DNA of 16,619 bases, from positions 1 through 16,619 of the forward strand of contig CAXMUH010000138.1 in NCBI GenBank assembly GCA_964196565.1, in the 5' to 3' direction. Made by a program: the position numbers and the translations under genes. The notes beneath the pieces are model-generated. The model saw only the letters and a list, made by a program, of their open reading frames with translations. It searched no databases and was not told the DNA's origin. Source of the stretch: 2-12-FULL-42-15 sp964196565. Its GTDB lineage: Bacteria; Pseudomonadota; Gammaproteobacteria; Coxiellales; Coxiellaceae. This document shows, in pieces, positions 14,173-16,619 of this stretch; position 1 is the stretch's first letter, and each line of letters opens with the position of its first letter.

Positions 14173-14358
14173 ATGAAGAAATTATTATTAATCGGGCTAC
14201 TCGCAGCTGCATTTGGACTTGCAGCTTGTAGCAACGGCGGCTCTGGCTCAACTGGCACCACAGATAAAAGCGCAACGAGTACCGGCAGCGGTACCACTAG
14301 CGGTAGCCAAACTACCTCACCAACTGTTCCACCAAAACCTAGCAAACCTGGTCAGTAA
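14173..14358 (+). CDS. Small Ser/Thr/Gly-rich lipoprotein
   Basis: The 61-residue product is a classical bacterial lipoprotein precursor. It has a basic start (MKK), a hydrophobic core to about residue 15, and the lipobox LAAC (16-19) with Cys19 as the lipidated residue after signal peptidase II cleavage. The +2 residue is Ser, so Lol sorting to the outer membrane is expected. The mature part, about 43 residues, is low-complexity Gly/Ser/Thr, ends in a Pro/Lys-rich tail, and is predicted to be disordered. The start is well set by AGGGAG, about 7 nt before the ATG. It has its own promoter and a textbook terminator 12 bp after the stop, so it is a single-gene unit, which supports it being real despite its size. 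Its role is unknown; it could be compared with other tiny entericidin-like or spacer lipoproteins, but I see no family match. Confidence 0.8.
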   Translation: MKKLLLIGLLAAAFGLAACSNGGSGSTGTTDKSATSTGSGTTSGSQTTSPTVPPKPSKPGQ

Positions 14359-14370
14359 TCCAAATGCTAC

Positions 14371-14407
14371 AATCCCGGCGGGGGTGCTTCCCCACCGGGA
14401 TTTTTTT
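14371..14407 (+). terminator. Intrinsic terminator of the lipoprotein gene
   Basis: A GC-rich hairpin pairs AATCCCGG (14371-14378) with CCGGGATT (14395-14402), with an inner GGGG/CCCC stem and TGCTT loop, and runs straight into a T-tract (14401-14407). On the opposite strand no T-tract follows, so it would serve galU poorly. Confidence 0.9.
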
Positions 14408-14434
14408 CAAAGCCTTTCGTGAAAAACGCAGTGG

Positions 14435-15319
14435 TTATACTGTGCTTTCTGAATCAACCGCTTCGCGTAGAAATTCCAATAAAGGCTCACGCATTTCTTT
14501 GCGCTTTAGTGCATAAGTAAAAGTGGCTTTTAACATACTGAGTTTATCACCACAATCAAAGCGTCGCCCTTCCAATGGATAAGCATAAACGCCTTCGTCA
14601 GACAGCATGACTTTGATCGCATCGGTTAATTGAATTTCACCACCTGCACCATGAGTGGTATTTTCAAGTAATGAAAATATACGAGGTGATAAGATATAAC
14701 GACCGATCACCGCCAAGTTTGAAGGAGCATCGTTCAACGCTGGCTTTTCGATCATATCGGTGATTTTATTGGTGCCTTCATTCGATAAAGCAACAATACC
14801 ATATTTATTGACGTCTTCAGGTTTTACTTTTTCAACCGCAATAATATTTTCGCCCTTTTGATTAAAAAGCTCAACCATGGATTGCATACATGATTTGTTC
14901 GGACAATCTATAATATCATCCGGTAATAAAACCGCAAAAGGCTGGTCTTTTACAACATGGCGCGCACATAAAATGGCATGCCCCAACCCCAGTGGTGTGG
15001 CTTGGCGCACATAGCTGATCGCAATATTAGACGGAATAATGTTTCTCAGGGTTTGCAGTGCTTCCAACTTACCGTGCTTTTCTAACCACATCTCCAATAA
15101 AAGATTGCGATCAAAATAATCTTCGATTGAGCGTTTGCCATTTGAAGTGACAAAAATCAAATGCGTAATGCCTGCAGAAATAGCCTCTTGCACGGCATAC
15201 TGAATAATGGGTTTATCTACAATGGGTAGCATTTCCTTAGGACCAGTTTTTGTCACCGGTAAAAATCGTGTCCCCAAACCTGCCACTGGAAAAACAGCGG
15301 TAGTAATTTTATTCTTCAT
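14435..15319 (-). CDS. galU: UTP--glucose-1-phosphate uridylyltransferase GalU
   Basis: GalU makes UDP-glucose from UTP and glucose 1-phosphate in the cytoplasm, feeding LPS core, capsule and osmoprotectant glycan synthesis. The protein has 294 residues (E. coli 302). The nucleotide-binding start has PVAGLGTRFLP at 11-21 and PKEMLPIVDKP at 27-37. GLGHAILCARHVV, LLPDDIID and the MIEKP motif with its conserved Lys follow. I chose the ATG at 15319 over an upstream TTG at 15334 because the strong ribosome site GGGAGGA lies just before 15319 and family members begin a few residues before the AVFPVAGLG strand. The gene starts inside the last codons of pgi (11-bp overlap), so translation is probably coupled. 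Both enzymes act around glucose 6-phosphate and need phosphoglucomutase between them, which is not in the window. No T-run terminator is seen right after its stop. Confidence 0.96.
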   Translation of the reverse strand: MKNKITTAVFPVAGLGTRFLPVTKTGPKEMLPIVDKPIIQYAVQEAISAGITHLIFVTSNGKRSIEDYFDRNLLLEMWLEKHGKLEALQTLRNIIPSNIAISYVRQATPLGLGHAILCARHVVKDQPFAVLLPDDIIDCPNKSCMQSMVELFNQKGENIIAVEKVKPEDVNKYGIVALSNEGTNKITDMIEKPALNDAPSNLAVIGRYILSPRIFSLLENTTHGAGGEIQLTDAIKVMLSDEGVYAYPLEGRRFDCGDKLSMLKATFTYALKRKEMREPLLEFLREAVDSESTV

Positions 15320-16619
15320 GCATCCTCCCTGCAATTAATTCAATGATTCCATTAACTCGACTATTTTCTGTTGGTTGGCGCTCGCGCAGTTGAGCTAAAA
15401 TTCCAGGCATAATCACCTTGCCACGCTGCACACCCCATTGATCAAAGGGATTAATACCCCAGATTACACTTTGCACGTAAGCTTTATGCTCATACAATGC
15501 AATTAAAGCACCCAAACAATGTGGGCTCATTTCATCCAACATAATAATATTATGCGGTATATTCCCCTTAATGGTTTTACTCGTATTTTGACTCTGATCA
15601 TCTCCATATGTAAAAACTTCACTTTGCGCCAAACAATTCGCAATCATTTCTTCATGATTAATTGTGCTCGTTTGTGCGCGAATTGGGAATATAAAATCGG
15701 TTGGTACGGTTTGCGTTCCCTGCAATAAAAGCTGATGAAAACTGTGCTGAGTATTGGTGCCAACACCGCCCCAAATAATACCGCCGGTTGCGCAAAAAAC
15801 TGGGCTACCATCATTTTTAACGCTTTTACCAAGACTTTCCATAAATAATTGCTGCAAATATTCTGGGAAATAACTTAAATTTTGGGTATAGGGAATAATC
15901 GCTTGGGTGGTAAAATTAAAAAAGTTGTTATACCAAATACGTAACATGCCAAGCATAACCGGCAAGTTTTCTGTAAAAGGTGCTTCGGCAAAGTGCTGAT
16001 CCATAGCATGCGCGCCAGCAAGAAAAGCTTTAAACTGGTCCATACCGATAGCAATCGCTAAACTTAAAGACACCGCAGACCAAATTGAATAACGTCCACC
16101 AACCCAACGCCAAAAAGGTAAAATATTTTCTTTTGAAAACCCATGATCAATTGCCGCATCGACATTTGCACTCACGGCGATAATTTGGTTTGATGCTGCA
16201 TCACTTTTTTCATCAGCGGCATGTGCTAACCAATTTCTGGCATAATTTAAATTTGCTAAAGTTTCGTGCGTGCTAAATGATTTTGAAGACACAATAAATA
16301 ATGTGGTTTCTGGATCACAGTGCTGCAAACAACGGCCAATATCGCCTTCATCTAAATTAGAAACAAAATAAAATTTTAAATCTGGACGCACCAAATGCGA
16401 CAATGCTGAAATTGCCATCTTAGGCCCTAAATCAGAACCACCAATTCCAATATTCACGATATGTTTAATGGGTTTGCCACTATAGCCGCAGTATGTTCCT
16501 TCACGAATCGCGCGCGAAAATAAATCCATCTGTTCCCAAGCGGCCCTAACATCCAATAAAATATTTTTTCCACTCACCAATAATGACGTATCAAAAAAAT
16601 TACGTAATGCGCTATGCAA
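15309..16619 (-). CDS. pgi: Glucose-6-phosphate isomerase (5' end cut by window)
   Basis: Pgi interconverts glucose 6-phosphate and fructose 6-phosphate in glycolysis and gluconeogenesis. The 437 visible codons cover all but about the first 90 residues of the roughly 550-residue family. The frame is open at the window edge, where the first codon (TTG) matches an internal Leu of relatives (VLHVALRN in E. coli), so it is not the start. Conserved parts are NIGIGGSDLGP, the sugar-phosphate-binding SSKSFSTHET, GGRYSIWSAV (a signature), MESLGKSV, the active-site GTNTQHSFHQLLLQGT with its His, and the second signature around NPFDQWGVQRGK. It ends GRMHEE, overlapping galU by 11 bp on the same strand. 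Nothing appears broken in the visible part. Confidence 0.97.
   Translation of the reverse strand: MHSALRNFFDTSLLVSGKNILLDVRAAWEQMDLFSRAIREGTYCGYSGKPIKHIVNIGIGGSDLGPKMAISALSHLVRPDLKFYFVSNLDEGDIGRCLQHCDPETTLFIVSSKSFSTHETLANLNYARNWLAHAADEKSDAASNQIIAVSANVDAAIDHGFSKENILPFWRWVGGRYSIWSAVSLSLAIAIGMDQFKAFLAGAHAMDQHFAEAPFTENLPVMLGMLRIWYNNFFNFTTQAIIPYTQNLSYFPEYLQQLFMESLGKSVKNDGSPVFCATGGIIWGGVGTNTQHSFHQLLLQGTQTVPTDFIFPIRAQTSTINHEEMIANCLAQSEVFTYGDDQSQNTSKTIKGNIPHNIIMLDEMSPHCLGALIALYEHKAYVQSVIWGINPFDQWGVQRGKVIMPGILAQLRERQPTENSRVNGIIELIAGRMHEE

Noticed and set aside
14139..14345. Minus-strand and second plus-strand frames over the lipoprotein gene
   Set aside because: They are by-products of the biased Gly/Ser/Thr codons; only the 14173 frame has a ribosome site, signal peptide and lipobox.
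15320..15334. Longer galU start at TTG
   Set aside because: The extra codons contain the ribosome site GGGAGGA of the ATG at 15319 and are not conserved in the family.

Overview
The window is A+T-rich gammaproteobacterial chromosome. Core genes (lpxK, msbA, comEC, pnp, rpsO, galU, pgi, and putP, mgsA) are all recognisable at the protein level. The combination, together with tandem LuxR-type regulators of an unusual kind, points to the Legionellales, probably a Coxiella-like relative. From memory, comEC-msbA-lpxK, rpsO-pnp and galU/pgi also lie close together in Coxiella burnetii; I could not verify this here.

Layout. (1) 1-4399, minus strand: comEC, msbA and lpxK (lpxK runs off the left edge). 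This is the envelope/lipid A block, with a ComEC that ends just before the usual metallo-beta-lactamase domain. (2) 4691-5656, plus strand: a two-CBS-domain protein and methylglyoxal synthase, closed by a good hairpin. (3) 5706-6137: a gene-free stretch with a GC-rich cluster of three perfect hairpins, followed by a promoter with several short repeats. (4) 6138-7790, plus strand: two tandem 270-residue LuxR-type regulators, 53% identical by my hand count. (5) 7812-8471, minus: an alpha/beta hydrolase. (6) 8608-10994, minus: rpsO-pnp, with a hairpin in the rpsO leader and two hairpins after pnp. (7) 11318-12802, plus: a PutP-type Na+/proline symporter whose C-terminal tail looks frameshifted. 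(8) 12863-13831, minus: a membrane protein of the flippase-like (YbhN/AglD/MprF membrane domain) family. (9) 14173-14358, plus: a tiny Ser/Thr/Gly-rich lipoprotein with its own promoter and terminator. (10) 14435-16619, minus: pgi-galU, overlapping by 11 bp (pgi runs off the right edge).

How the genes fit together. LpxK and MsbA complete and flip lipid A. Pgi and GalU link central sugar phosphates to UDP-glucose for envelope glycans. Methylglyoxal synthase drains triose phosphate. S15 and PNPase form the classical translation/RNA-decay pair. The block between comEC and pnp (CBS, mgsA, two LuxR regulators, hydrolase) looks like accessory content between conserved blocks. The least explained parts are the paired LuxR regulators with their repeat-rich upstream DNA and the hairpin cluster. 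I saw no CRISPR array, tRNA, rRNA, insertion sequence or phage gene.
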